Shown piece after piece: positions 8,411 through 15,988 of a stretch of DNA of 24,211 nucleotides. The stretch's first letter is position 1, and every line of letters begins with the position of its first letter. The translations under genes were made by a program, and so were the position numbers. The notes under the pieces were generated by a model. The model was given only the letters and a program-made list of their open reading frames with translations, was not told the DNA's origin and did no database searches. The DNA comes from Ruminococcaceae bacterium UBA1425. GTDB taxonomy: Bacteria > Bacillota > Clostridia > Oscillospirales > Acutalibacteraceae. The stretch spans positions 1 to 24,211 of the forward strand of contig DCUB01000031.1 in NCBI GenBank assembly GCA_002329365.1, in the 5' to 3' direction.

Positions 8411-8581
8411 GGCAACACCGCACAATTAGCGGCTAAAGCCGTTGTTGACATTTGCTTGCATCTTTTCCGTCATACCGCCCCAAAATGCTCGTTAATACAC
8501 AAAGTGTTGCCTGCGCTTTTCCTACAATCTGACGAAAAATCTGACGGCGCAACCGCACAACAATAATTGTGCGGTGTTGCC
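8411..8581 (+). mobile_element. MITE-like element with 18-bp perfect terminal inverted repeats
   Basis: A 171-bp non-coding block fills the fmt-yugP gap. It starts with GGCAACACCGCACAATTA (8411-8428) and ends with the exact reverse complement (8564-8581). Inside are a second palindrome ACCGCACAA/TTGTGCGGT (8552-8560 with 8567-8575), an internal copy of the outer end GTGTTGCC (8504-8511), a small hairpin CGGC-TAAA-GCCG (8431-8442) and a 9-bp direct repeat AATCTGACG (8526-8534, 8538-8546). A consensus -35 hexamer TTGACA (8445-8450) has no convincing -10 partner. There is no reading frame of note and no clear target-site duplication. Size, perfect terminal repeats and lack of coding suggest a miniature inverted-repeat transposable element mobilised by a transposase encoded elsewhere. 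Confidence 0.72.
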
Positions 8582-8602
8582 TTAGTGTGAAAGGGTGATT
8601 TT

Positions 8603-9307
8603 ATGTACGGCTACGGTTATTACGGCTTCGGTGCGGATATTTATTATCTGCTGCTTGTCGTTCCTGCGTTTTTGCTCGCTCTCTGGGCGCAGATAAAGGT
8701 TAAGGGAACATACAGGAAGATGTCTGCCGTAATGAACAGCAGAAGGATTACGGGAAGTCAGGCGGCGGCAAGGGTTCTGTACAATTACGGAGTGACAAAC
8801 GTGCGTATCGAGCGCACGGGAGGCTATCTTACTGACAATTACGACCCGAGGACAAACGTTATACACTTGTCGGAAGGCGTATTTGACAGCACTTCTGTGG
8901 CGGCTGTCGGCATCGCGTGCCACGAGGCTGGTCACGCCGTTCAGCACGCGCAGAACTACGCGCCTATTAAGGTGCGCAACGCAATCCTGCCCGTCTGCAA
9001 CATCGGCTCCACAATAGGTCTGCCGCTCGCTATAATAGGGCTTTTTATGAATTTCGGCATCCTGTTTTACGTCGGTCTTATTCTTTACTCGCTCGTCGCG
9101 CTGTTCCAGCTTATAACGCTGCCCGTCGAGCTTAACGCGAGCAGGCGCGCTTTAAGCGTTATCGACGAAACGGAATTATTGCAGGGCGATGAATATAAAG
9201 GCGCGAAAAAGGTTCTGACGGCTGCGGCGCTCACTTATATAGCGGCGCTCGCTGTGTCGTTAGCCAACCTGTTAAGGCTGCTTATGATAAGAAACAGGAG
9301 AAACTGA
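8603..9307 (+). CDS. yugP: YugP-type membrane zinc metallopeptidase
   Basis: A 234-residue protein of the Zn_peptidase_2 (YugP) family. A hydrophobic N-terminal segment (about residues 8-27) is followed by the zinc-binding helix CHEAGHAVQH (His107, Glu108, His111) and a likely third ligand in PVELNASRRAL (Glu176). Two or three further membrane segments lie at about 128-170 and 205-228. Family members are membrane peptidases of unknown substrate. ATG 8603 follows AAGGGTGA at good spacing. The gene is placed inside a cluster that lacks it in Bacillus, between the MITE-like element and rsmB; the rsmB ribosome binding site lies within its 3' end, so the two are probably co-translated. Confidence 0.88.
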   Translation: MYGYGYYGFGADIYYLLLVVPAFLLALWAQIKVKGTYRKMSAVMNSRRITGSQAAARVLYNYGVTNVRIERTGGYLTDNYDPRTNVIHLSEGVFDSTSVAAVGIACHEAGHAVQHAQNYAPIKVRNAILPVCNIGSTIGLPLAIIGLFMNFGILFYVGLILYSLVALFQLITLPVELNASRRALSVIDETELLQGDEYKGAKKVLTAAALTYIAALAVSLANLLRLLMIRNRRN

Positions 9308-9310
9308 TAA

Positions 9311-10621
9311 ATGGCGGACGCGAGGCAGACTGCCTTTAAAATTCTGTTAAAAATCGGCGGCGGCGCATATTCAAACATAGCGCTCGACGCCGCGCTCAGC
9401 AGGGAAAGGCTTTCGCGCGAAGACAAAGCGCTCGTATCGGCACTTGTCTACACCGTTGTTGAGCGGATGATTACAATAGACTACAATCTGTCGCTTTATC
9501 TTGAACGGCCGATAAAAAAGCTGAAGCCGCAGGTTCTTGCGGCATTAAGGCTCGGCTGCGCGCAGTTGTTTTTCATGGACAGAATACCGTCGGGCGCGGC
9601 TGTCAACGAAAGCGTGAAGCTCGTCAGGAACAACGGCTGCGCCTACGCCGCCGGAATCGTAAACGCCGTGCTCCACAGGGCGGCCGAAAACGGTCTTGTC
9701 CTGCCCGATGAAGATGACGTCGATTATCTGAGCGTTAAATATTCCTGCCCTCAATGGCTCGCGGACCTCTGGAGCGGCGCTTACGGGCAGGAAAACGCCG
9801 AGGGCATAATGGGCGCGTCGCTGGGCGCCGCCGAAAACGTCATACGGGTAAACACCTTAAAAACAACTCCCGAAAAGCTTATGGAGGAGCTGACTCTTGA
9901 AAACGTTCAGGCGAAAAGGCACGAACGCATCCAAAACGCGCTTGTTTTAGGCAATACAGGCGCGATAGACGACCTTTCGGCATACAGACGGGGGCTTTTT
10001 CACGCGCAGGATACCGCCTCCCAGCTTTGCAGCGAGGCTCTCGGCGCGCGTGAGGGCGAGACGGTTCTCGACCTTTGCTCCGCCCCCGGAGGAAAAGCCT
10101 TCACAATAGCTCAGATGATGAACAACGGCGGAAGGATTTTCGCGTTCGACATACACGAAAAGCGCGTACGACTTATTAAGGAGGGCGCGAAAAGGCTCGG
10201 AATAAGCAATATAACAGCGTCCGTCCACGACGCGTCGGTTTTCAGCGAAAGCATTCCGGAGGCGGACAGAATCCTTTGCGACGTTCCCTGCTCGGGGCTC
10301 GGAGTTATATGTAAAAAACCCGAAATCCGCTATAAAACACCACAAGATATTGACAAACTGCCTGATTTGCAGTATTTTATACTAAGCACCGCGGCAGGAT
10401 ATCTCAAAAAAGGCGGCACTCTCGTATATTCGACGTGCAGCTTAAATCCGTCGGAAAACGGCGATGTTTGCAGGCACTTTTTGTCCGAGCACGGCGATTT
10501 TTTTGAGATACCCGTGCTTACTGAATACCCGAAATACGGCGGCGACGGCTTTGTGACGCTGATGCCTCATATCAGCCGCTGCGACGGCTTCTTCATAGCC
10601 GCCATGAAAAGGAGCGGGTAG
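9311..10621 (+). CDS. rsmB: 16S rRNA (cytosine-967-C5) methyltransferase RsmB
   Basis: S-adenosylmethionine-dependent m5C methyltransferase of 16S rRNA. Residues 1-135 form a NusB-like RNA-binding domain (ARQTAFKILLKIGGGAYSNI, SREDKALVSALVYTVVER). The SAM-binding motif VLDLCSAPGGKAF lies at about 252-264. The two catalytic cysteines are seen in DVPCSGLGV (Cys327) and YSTCSLNPSEN (Cys376). The 436-residue length is normal. ATG 9311 follows AGGAG (9296-9300) inside yugP with a 10-base spacing, three bases after the yugP stop. It lies before rlmN as in Bacillus (yloM-yloN). Confidence 0.94.
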   Translation: MADARQTAFKILLKIGGGAYSNIALDAALSRERLSREDKALVSALVYTVVERMITIDYNLSLYLERPIKKLKPQVLAALRLGCAQLFFMDRIPSGAAVNESVKLVRNNGCAYAAGIVNAVLHRAAENGLVLPDEDDVDYLSVKYSCPQWLADLWSGAYGQENAEGIMGASLGAAENVIRVNTLKTTPEKLMEELTLENVQAKRHERIQNALVLGNTGAIDDLSAYRRGLFHAQDTASQLCSEALGAREGETVLDLCSAPGGKAFTIAQMMNNGGRIFAFDIHEKRVRLIKEGAKRLGISNITASVHDASVFSESIPEADRILCDVPCSGLGVICKKPEIRYKTPQDIDKLPDLQYFILSTAAGYLKKGGTLVYSTCSLNPSENGDVCRHFLSEHGDFFEIPVLTEYPKYGGDGFVTLMPHISRCDGFFIAAMKRSG

Positions 10622-10656
10622 CCGCCTTTAACCTGTTTCCTGTCTGGAGTGAGAAA

Positions 10657-11727
10657 TTGGAAAAGACCGACATTCGTTCGATGACGCTTCAAGAGCTGTC
10701 CGAGGACGTAGCTTTAATGGGGCTCGAGCCCTTCAGGGCAGCCCAGATTTACAAGTGGCTGCACATCCGCGGAGCGTCGTCCTTTGACGAGATGACGGAC
10801 ATTTCCAAAGACTTACGTCGGCAGCTTTCGTCGCGATTCGCAATATTCGGCTGCGAGGTTGAAAAAAAACAGGTTTCGGAGTATAATAACACAGTTAAGT
10901 ATCTTTTCAGGTTGCATGACGGCGAATTTATTGAGTCGGTCGTCATGAAATACAAGTACGGCTACACTATATGCGTTTCAACTCAGGTCGGCTGCAAAAT
11001 GGGTTGCGGGTTTTGCGCTTCAACCATTGGAGGCTTTGTGCGCTCGCTCGCATCGTCCGAAATCCTCAGTCAGGTGTACGCCGCGCAAAAGGACATGAAT
11101 GTGAGGATTTCCCATATAGTGCTTATGGGAATGGGCGAGCCGTTAGACAACTTCAACAATGTAACGCGTTTTCTCGATATCATATCAAACCCCGACGGGC
11201 TGAATATCGGCATGAGGAATATTTCGCTTTCTACCTGCGGCATAGTTCCGAAGATTTACGAGCTTGCAAAAAAAGACTATCAGCTTACGCTTTCAATATC
11301 TCTCCACGCGCCGAACGACGAACTTCGTTCAAAAATTATGCCCGTCAACAGGCGGTATCCTGTCAGCGAGCTTCTGAAAGCCTGCCGTGAATATATCAGG
11401 GCGACAAACAGAAGAATATCATTTGAATACACCTTGCTCGGAAGGGTAAACGACAGCGACGGCTGCGCTAAGGAGCTTGCTGGCTTGTTAAAGGGAATGC
11501 TGTGCCATGTAAACCTTATTCCCGCCAACGAATTCGGCGAAAGCCCGTTCAGACGCAGCACCGACGATCAGATAAAGCGCTTTTGCGGAATACTGTCGAA
11601 AAACGGCATTAACGTCACTGTAAGGCGCAGCCTCGGTTTTGATATCGACGCGTCCTGCGGACAGCTAAGATTAAGGCAGCAGCCGCGCGGCGGTTCTAAG
11701 GTTCCGAAAGGAGGATTAAACGTATGA
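10657..11727 (+). CDS. rlmN: 23S rRNA (A2503-C2)/tRNA methyltransferase RlmN
   Basis: Radical SAM enzyme that methylates C2 of A2503 in 23S rRNA and A37 in some tRNAs. The iron-sulfur cluster motif GCKMGCGFC gives Cys113, Cys117 and Cys120. The two additional mechanistic cysteines are at Cys106 (YTICVSTQ) and Cys334 (DIDASCGQL). MGMGEPLDN and SLHAPNDELR are also characteristic; 356 residues is full length. The Cfr resistance paralogue is less likely given the housekeeping location. The start is TTG 10657, six bases after GGAGTGAG. The last four bases overlap the prpC start (ATGA), giving tight coupling. Confidence 0.95.
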   Translation: MEKTDIRSMTLQELSEDVALMGLEPFRAAQIYKWLHIRGASSFDEMTDISKDLRRQLSSRFAIFGCEVEKKQVSEYNNTVKYLFRLHDGEFIESVVMKYKYGYTICVSTQVGCKMGCGFCASTIGGFVRSLASSEILSQVYAAQKDMNVRISHIVLMGMGEPLDNFNNVTRFLDIISNPDGLNIGMRNISLSTCGIVPKIYELAKKDYQLTLSISLHAPNDELRSKIMPVNRRYPVSELLKACREYIRATNRRISFEYTLLGRVNDSDGCAKELAGLLKGMLCHVNLIPANEFGESPFRRSTDDQIKRFCGILSKNGINVTVRRSLGFDIDASCGQLRLRQQPRGGSKVPKGGLNV

Positions 11728-12452
11728 AGATTGCAAAAAAGACGGACATCGGAAAGGTTCGCAATTCGAACCAGGACGCATGCTCTGCCGGAGAGTTGCC
11801 CGACGGTACCGTGTGGGCCGTCGTCTGCGACGGTATGGGCGGAGCTTCCGGAGGCGATATCGCCAGCACAACGGCGGTGAGGATAATCTCCGAAAAAATC
11901 ACTTCCTCGTACCGCGACGGCATGAGCGCAAACTCCATACGCAGCCTTCTGTTTTCCTCCATTGAGGCGGCAAACACGGTAGTTTACGAAATGTCGCGCT
12001 CTAACGCGTCGCTTGAGGGAATGGGAACCACGGTGGTGGCGGCAGTCATAAGCGGTGGCGCGGCATATATCGCTCACGCGGGCGACAGCAGGGCGTACAA
12101 AATTTTCGGCAACTCCATAACGCAGATAACGAGAGACCATTCCATAGTTCAGGTAATGCTTGAAAAGGGCGAGCTTACCCCGAACGAGGCAAAGGGACAC
12201 CCGCGCAAAAACATCATCACAAGGGCGCTCGGCGTCGACAGCAGCATACTCATAGATTTCAGCGAGGAGCCGTTTACAAGCGGCGACATGCTTCTTATAT
12301 GCACCGACGGCCTTACAAATTTCGTTGAGTCCGAGGAAATATACAATATCATGCGAACACCGGAAGAGGGGGACCTTGCCGACAGGCTTGTCGCGCTTGC
12401 CAACGAAAACGGAGGACGCGACAACATAACCGTTGTAACGATATCGTACTGA
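11724..12452 (+). CDS. prpC: PP2C-family Ser/Thr protein phosphatase PrpC
   Basis: Metal-dependent phosphatase (PPM family, 242 residues) that reverses phosphorylation by PrkC. The metal-binding and catalytic motifs are in order: NSNQDA near the N-terminus, CDGMGGASGG (Asp36 binds metal), HAGDSRAY, the TRDHS segment, CTDGLTNFV and GRDNITVV at the C-terminus. The start overlaps the rlmN stop in ATGA, with AAAGGAGG about 6 bases upstream. It is followed by the kinase gene after 25 bases, the classic prpC-prkC pair controlling cell-wall, sporulation and germination processes in Firmicutes. Confidence 0.95.
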   Translation: MKIAKKTDIGKVRNSNQDACSAGELPDGTVWAVVCDGMGGASGGDIASTTAVRIISEKITSSYRDGMSANSIRSLLFSSIEAANTVVYEMSRSNASLEGMGTTVVAAVISGGAAYIAHAGDSRAYKIFGNSITQITRDHSIVQVMLEKGELTPNEAKGHPRKNIITRALGVDSSILIDFSEEPFTSGDMLLICTDGLTNFVESEEIYNIMRTPEEGDLADRLVALANENGGRDNITVVTISY

Positions 12453-12477
12453 TTCAAATTAATGGAGAGTAGACGCT

Positions 12478-14718
12478 ATGGAGAATTACGTTGGCAAAAG
12501 ACTTGACGGCCGCTACGAGATTCAGGAGATAATCGGAGTGGGCGGGATGGCTGTCGTTTACAAGGCATACGACAGTATCGATGACAGGATTGTCGCCGTT
12601 AAGATTCTGAAGCAGGAATACCTCGCAAACGAGGATTTCCGCCGCAGGTTCAAAAATGAGTCAAAGGCAATCGCCGTGCTTTCGCATCCGAATATAGTCA
12701 AGGTTTACGACGTCAGCTACGGCGACAAGCTCCAGTATATCGTCATGGAATATGTCGAGGGAATAACGCTTAAGGAATATATCGAGCAGCAGGGCAAGAT
12801 AAACTGGAAGGAAAGCGTTTATTTTGTTACGCAGATTTTAAGGTCTTTACAGCACGCGCACGACAAGGGCATAGTCCACAGGGATATTAAGCCGCAAAAC
12901 ATAATACTTCTTCAAAACGGGACAATAAAGGTTACCGATTTCGGCATAGCGCGTTTCAGCAGAAGCGAAACAAGAACAATGACCGACAACGCGATAGGCT
13001 CCGTCCACTACATAAGTCCGGAGCAGGCGCGGGGAGATATAACCGACAACAAGGCGGATATCTATTCCGTGGGCGTCGTGCTTTACGAGATGCTTACGGG
13101 GCAGCTTCCGTTCCAAAGCGAAAATTCCGTATCGGTGGCTTTAATGCAGCTTCAGTCAGAGGCAAAGCGCCCCCGCGAGATTAACCCGTCGATCCCGGTG
13201 GGGCTTGAGCAGATAACCTTAAAGGCAATGCAAAAAAGGACGCGCGACAGATACCAGTCGGCTGCCGAGATGCTTTTAGATATTGACGAGTTCAAAAGAA
13301 ATCCTTCCATCAAATTCAATTACGACTATTATGTCGACAACGAGCCTACAAGATTTGTAAGCAAAACAGATTCGCCGACATCTCAGGTGCCGGCAAGCGT
13401 GATAAGGGAGCAAAGGCAGGAGCCTGCCGGCGAGGAATATTACGACGAAGACGACGATTATGACGACAGGAGCAAAACGCTTCCGATTATCGCGGGAGTG
13501 GGCGGCGGTCTGCTTGTACTTGTCGCCATCATAATCGGAATAGCCATTGCATCTGGCGTGTTCTCCGGCGGTAAAATTACCGTCCCGAACTTTATCGGGA
13601 TGAACTATTACGAGGAGATATTGAACAACGAGGAGTATAAAGAGCTGAATATAGTCGTAGACGATTCCGTCGCATCAGACACATACGAGCCCGGCATCGT
13701 GTACGACCAGTCGCCGTCGGCAAGGGTGAAAATAAAGGCAAACGAAACTATAAAGCTATATATTCCGAAGGAAAGGGTGCCGGTAACTGTTCCCGACGTT
13801 TACGGGCTTGATTATTCCGAGGCTATGAGCATTATCGAGGGGAACAACCTCAAGCCGTCGCTCGAGTACGAGGAAAACGACGCCTTTGACGCAAACAAGG
13901 TTATAAGGTCAAGCCCCGAGAGGTTTGCCGAGTGTTACGAAGGCTCAACCGTAATTCTTTACATCTCCGAAAACGGCGATATGTCACAGATACCCGAAAT
14001 TGTGGGTTGGGACATTGCCACTGCCACGGAGCTTGTGGAATCAGTCGGTCTTAAGGTCAGCAGCACTGTTAAATATGAAAACAGCACGGAAGATAAGGAT
14101 ATCGTAACAGGCATTGTCACCTACAAGGTCGGCATGTCGGTGCCCAAGGGAACGGAGCTACAGCTTATAGCCAGCAACGGTATGCCGCCGTCGTCCGACG
14201 CCGCCGTCAAATTGACGCTGCCCGACGCGGGCTCAAGCAAATACGGAATGCTCAAGGTATTCCTTGACAATGTTCTTGTTGAGAAAAACTCAAACAAAAC
14301 GGTCCTGCTTGACGGCTCCGAGTATTCCATGACCGTAACAAGCTCCGACGCCGAAAAGAAGCTTGTCGTGCTTATAGACGACATAAAGGTGTACGAATGC
14401 ACAATAGACTTTACGGTGTCGCCCGCCAAAATATCAAACGAAAAGACGTTCGACTATTTTGAAGACAGCGGCTCCACCTTCGGCAGGGCATATTTGCCCG
14501 ACGTAACGGGAATGTTCTACGACCAGGCATGCAACAAGCTTAAGGAAGCCGGTTTCTCATATATCGAGCCTCAGTATATAACGGTAAACGACCCCACAAA
14601 GGACATGATAGTCACTGAGCAGAGTCCCACAAGCAAGGCGCTCACAAGATATCCACTCGACACCTCAATAGTTCTGACCGTTTATTCATATGAATCCGAC
14701 GAGCCCGAACCGGAGTAA
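12478..14718 (+). CDS. prkC: PASTA-domain Ser/Thr protein kinase PrkC
   Basis: Membrane-spanning eukaryotic-type kinase that senses muropeptides through external PASTA domains. The kinase domain covers about residues 12-275: glycine loop GVGGMAVVY, Lys42 (AVKIL), catalytic HRDIKPQN (Asp136), DFG (154-156), and SPEQARGD. An acidic linker (YYDEDDDYDD) precedes a single membrane helix at about 335-361. Three PASTA repeats follow (about 366-432, 434-500, 503-570). An unusual beta-rich insert without PASTA motifs (about 575-665) comes next, then a fourth PASTA (LPDVTGMFYDQACNKLKEAG) at 670-740, and an acidic tail. At 746 residues it is longer than the Bacillus protein because of the insert. ATG 12478 follows GGAGAG by 9 bases. 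rsgA starts four bases after its stop. Confidence 0.95.
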   Translation: MENYVGKRLDGRYEIQEIIGVGGMAVVYKAYDSIDDRIVAVKILKQEYLANEDFRRRFKNESKAIAVLSHPNIVKVYDVSYGDKLQYIVMEYVEGITLKEYIEQQGKINWKESVYFVTQILRSLQHAHDKGIVHRDIKPQNIILLQNGTIKVTDFGIARFSRSETRTMTDNAIGSVHYISPEQARGDITDNKADIYSVGVVLYEMLTGQLPFQSENSVSVALMQLQSEAKRPREINPSIPVGLEQITLKAMQKRTRDRYQSAAEMLLDIDEFKRNPSIKFNYDYYVDNEPTRFVSKTDSPTSQVPASVIREQRQEPAGEEYYDEDDDYDDRSKTLPIIAGVGGGLLVLVAIIIGIAIASGVFSGGKITVPNFIGMNYYEEILNNEEYKELNIVVDDSVASDTYEPGIVYDQSPSARVKIKANETIKLYIPKERVPVTVPDVYGLDYSEAMSIIEGNNLKPSLEYEENDAFDANKVIRSSPERFAECYEGSTVILYISENGDMSQIPEIVGWDIATATELVESVGLKVSSTVKYENSTEDKDIVTGIVTYKVGMSVPKGTELQLIASNGMPPSSDAAVKLTLPDAGSSKYGMLKVFLDNVLVEKNSNKTVLLDGSEYSMTVTSSDAEKKLVVLIDDIKVYECTIDFTVSPAKISNEKTFDYFEDSGSTFGRAYLPDVTGMFYDQACNKLKEAGFSYIEPQYITVNDPTKDMIVTEQSPTSKALTRYPLDTSIVLTVYSYESDEPEPE

Positions 14719-14722
14719 CAGT

Positions 14723-15613
14723 ATGCAGATTGACGGAATGATAATTAAAGGAATCGGCGGCTTCTATTATGTGGAAGCCGCCGACGCGGTATTTGAATGC
14801 AAAGCCAAGGGCATTTTCCGCAAAGAGGGCATAACGCCCCTGCCGGGCGACCGGGTGACAATAACGCTCGGCGAAAACGGCGCGGAGAACACCCTGTCGG
14901 CAATCCATGAGAGAAAAAACCAGCTAAAAAGGCCGCCCGTCGCCAACATCGACAGGCTTTTTATAGTCGTTTCCGTGTGCGAACCGCAGCCAAACACTCT
15001 CGTTATCGACAGGCTTTGCGCCATTGCCGAGCATAAGGACATCGAGCCCGTAATAGTGGTGACAAAAACCGACCTCGGTGACGCTTCGGGGATTTCCGGA
15101 ATATATTCCTCGGCGGGAATAAAAACCGTTTGCGTATGCGGCATCACGGGGGAAAACACGCAGGTGCTTAAAAACGAGCTTTCGGGGCATATAAGCGCGT
15201 TTGCTGGAAATTCCGGCGTCGGAAAATCAACGCTTTTAAACAGCATCGACAAACGCCTCGGGCTTCAAACGGCAGAAATAAGCAGGAAGCTCGGCAGGGG
15301 CAGGCACACCACAAGATATGTCGAGCTTTTCAAGGTTGAAGGCGGCTATGTGGCCGATACGCCCGGTTTTTCGGCTCTCGACAACGATATCGTAAGCGGA
15401 GAGTTTATATCAAAAGAAAATCTTCAGTTCTGCTTCCGCGAATTCAGGCCGTATATCGGAAAGTGCCGTTTTTCAACGTGCGCGCATGTAAGCGACATCG
15501 GCTGCAAGGTTTCAGAGGCGGTAAAAAGAGGCGAAATAAGCGAATCGCGGCATCAAAGCTACGTTTCGCTTTATAATGAAGCAAAGGAGATAAAGGACTG
15601 GCAGCTCAGGTAA
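14723..15613 (+). CDS. rsgA: Ribosome small subunit-dependent GTPase RsgA (CpgA)
   Basis: Circularly permuted GTPase that assists 30S subunit maturation. An N-terminal OB-fold (about residues 1-65) is followed by the permuted G motifs: G4 as TKTD (114-117), G1 GNSGVGKST (162-170) and G3 DTPG (212-215). The C-terminal zinc module has Cys248, Cys253, His255 and Cys261 (CRFSTCAHVSDIGC). The 296-residue length is typical. ATG 14723 is chosen: GGAG (14712-14715) at the end of prkC is 7 bases away, and family members start just before this OB-fold; the frame stays open to 14690 inside prkC. It follows prkC directly as in Bacillus, where rpe and thiN come next; both are missing here. Confidence 0.94.
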   Translation: MQIDGMIIKGIGGFYYVEAADAVFECKAKGIFRKEGITPLPGDRVTITLGENGAENTLSAIHERKNQLKRPPVANIDRLFIVVSVCEPQPNTLVIDRLCAIAEHKDIEPVIVVTKTDLGDASGISGIYSSAGIKTVCVCGITGENTQVLKNELSGHISAFAGNSGVGKSTLLNSIDKRLGLQTAEISRKLGRGRHTTRYVELFKVEGGYVADTPGFSALDNDIVSGEFISKENLQFCFREFRPYIGKCRFSTCAHVSDIGCKVSEAVKRGEISESRHQSYVSLYNEAKEIKDWQLR

Positions 15614-15630
15614 TATCTTGAATTAAATAA

Positions 15631-15692
15631 TTCACCAAAGCGCACCGTGCCGTGTATAATGTAATGATGATGAAACAAGGACGGTGCGTTTT
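15631..15692 (+). promoter_or_regulatory. Promoter candidate inside a hairpin leader before the Cys-rich gene
   Basis: TATAAT (15655-15660) is a perfect -10 hexamer; TTCACC (15631-15636), 18 bases upstream, is a 4/6 match to the -35. The box sits in the 32-base loop of an inverted repeat whose arms are AAAGCGCACCGT (15637-15648) and ACGGTGCGTTTT (15681-15692), pairing over 12 bp with one G-T wobble. The 3' arm ends one base before the start codon at 15693 and overlaps the last base of the AAGGA site (15677-15681). Transcripts starting at about 15667 would lack the 5' arm; read-through from rsgA would contain both. It does not fit sigma-E consensus well. Confidence 0.5.
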
Positions 15693-15869
15693 ATGTTCGG
15701 GTGCGGTTGCGGATACGGATGCAAGGGGAGGAGCGGCTGCGCCGGGCTGATGATTGCGTCGTTCGGCGTCGGTCTGTTGGCGGCTCATCTGATACCTTAT
15801 TCCGTCATCGCGATAATAGCGGCTACCGCGTTGATTGTCGCGGGTATAATTATCTGTAAAAACTGTTGA
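15693..15869 (+). CDS. Small Cys/Gly-rich two-helix membrane protein
   Basis: I do not recognise this 58-residue protein. The first 16 residues are Gly/Cys-rich (MFGCGCGYGCKGRSGC, with Cys4, 6, 10 and 16). Two hydrophobic segments follow (about 17-34 and 36-54) separated by a Pro35 turn, and it ends CKNC (Cys55, Cys58), an ending like a CxxC metal or redox motif. Both cysteine clusters could lie on the same side of the membrane if it forms a hairpin. ATG 15693 is chosen with AAGGA 11 bases upstream; GTG 15684 is also in frame. It lies between rsgA and spoVM, where rpe and thiN are in Bacillus, and probably shares a transcript with spoVM 19 bases downstream. A sporulation or envelope role is only inferred from position. 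Confidence 0.65.
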   Translation: MFGCGCGYGCKGRSGCAGLMIASFGVGLLAAHLIPYSVIAIIAATALIVAGIIICKNC

Positions 15870-15888
15870 GAAAGGGTTGGTAATAACA

Positions 15889-15975
15889 ATGAAGATAGTT
15901 GTTGTACGCAGTCCTAAAGCGCTCAGAGGTCTGCTGAGGATTTTATTCGGAATAAAGAAGGATGAAACGGTATAA
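15889..15975 (+). CDS. spoVM: Stage V sporulation protein SpoVM-like peptide
   Basis: A 28-residue reading frame that resembles SpoVM, the amphipathic peptide that recognises the convex forespore surface, anchors SpoIVA and so starts coat assembly. From memory, the Bacillus peptide (26 residues) shares Met1, Lys2, Pro9, Lys10, Leu12, Gly14, Arg17 and Gly21 with this one; Pro9, important for membrane recognition, is kept. The middle, PKALRGLLRILFGIKKD, forms an amphipathic helix with basic residues on one face. AAAGGG (15871-15876) lies 12 bases upstream, rather far. Its place downstream of prpC-prkC-rsgA matches the Bacillus order, where spoVM follows rsgA-rpe-thiN. A hairpin follows 13 bases after the stop. 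The length and synteny together make the call fairly secure. Confidence 0.82.
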   Translation: MKIVVVRSPKALRGLLRILFGIKKDETV

Positions 15976-15988
15976 AGCAGGCACCCGC

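Noticed and set aside
8445..8475. Outward promoter within the MITE-like element
   Set aside because: TTGACA is a perfect -35, but no acceptable -10 lies 16-18 bases downstream.
11568..12200. A 210-codon minus-strand open frame across the rlmN-prpC junction
   Set aside because: It is antisense to two genes with full motif sets, and its composition (rich in Arg, His, Cys) is typical of a shadow frame.
14690..14722. Upstream start for RsgA inside prkC
   Set aside because: ATG 14723 has a properly spaced GGAG and fits family length; the extension is low-complexity and comes from the prkC tail.
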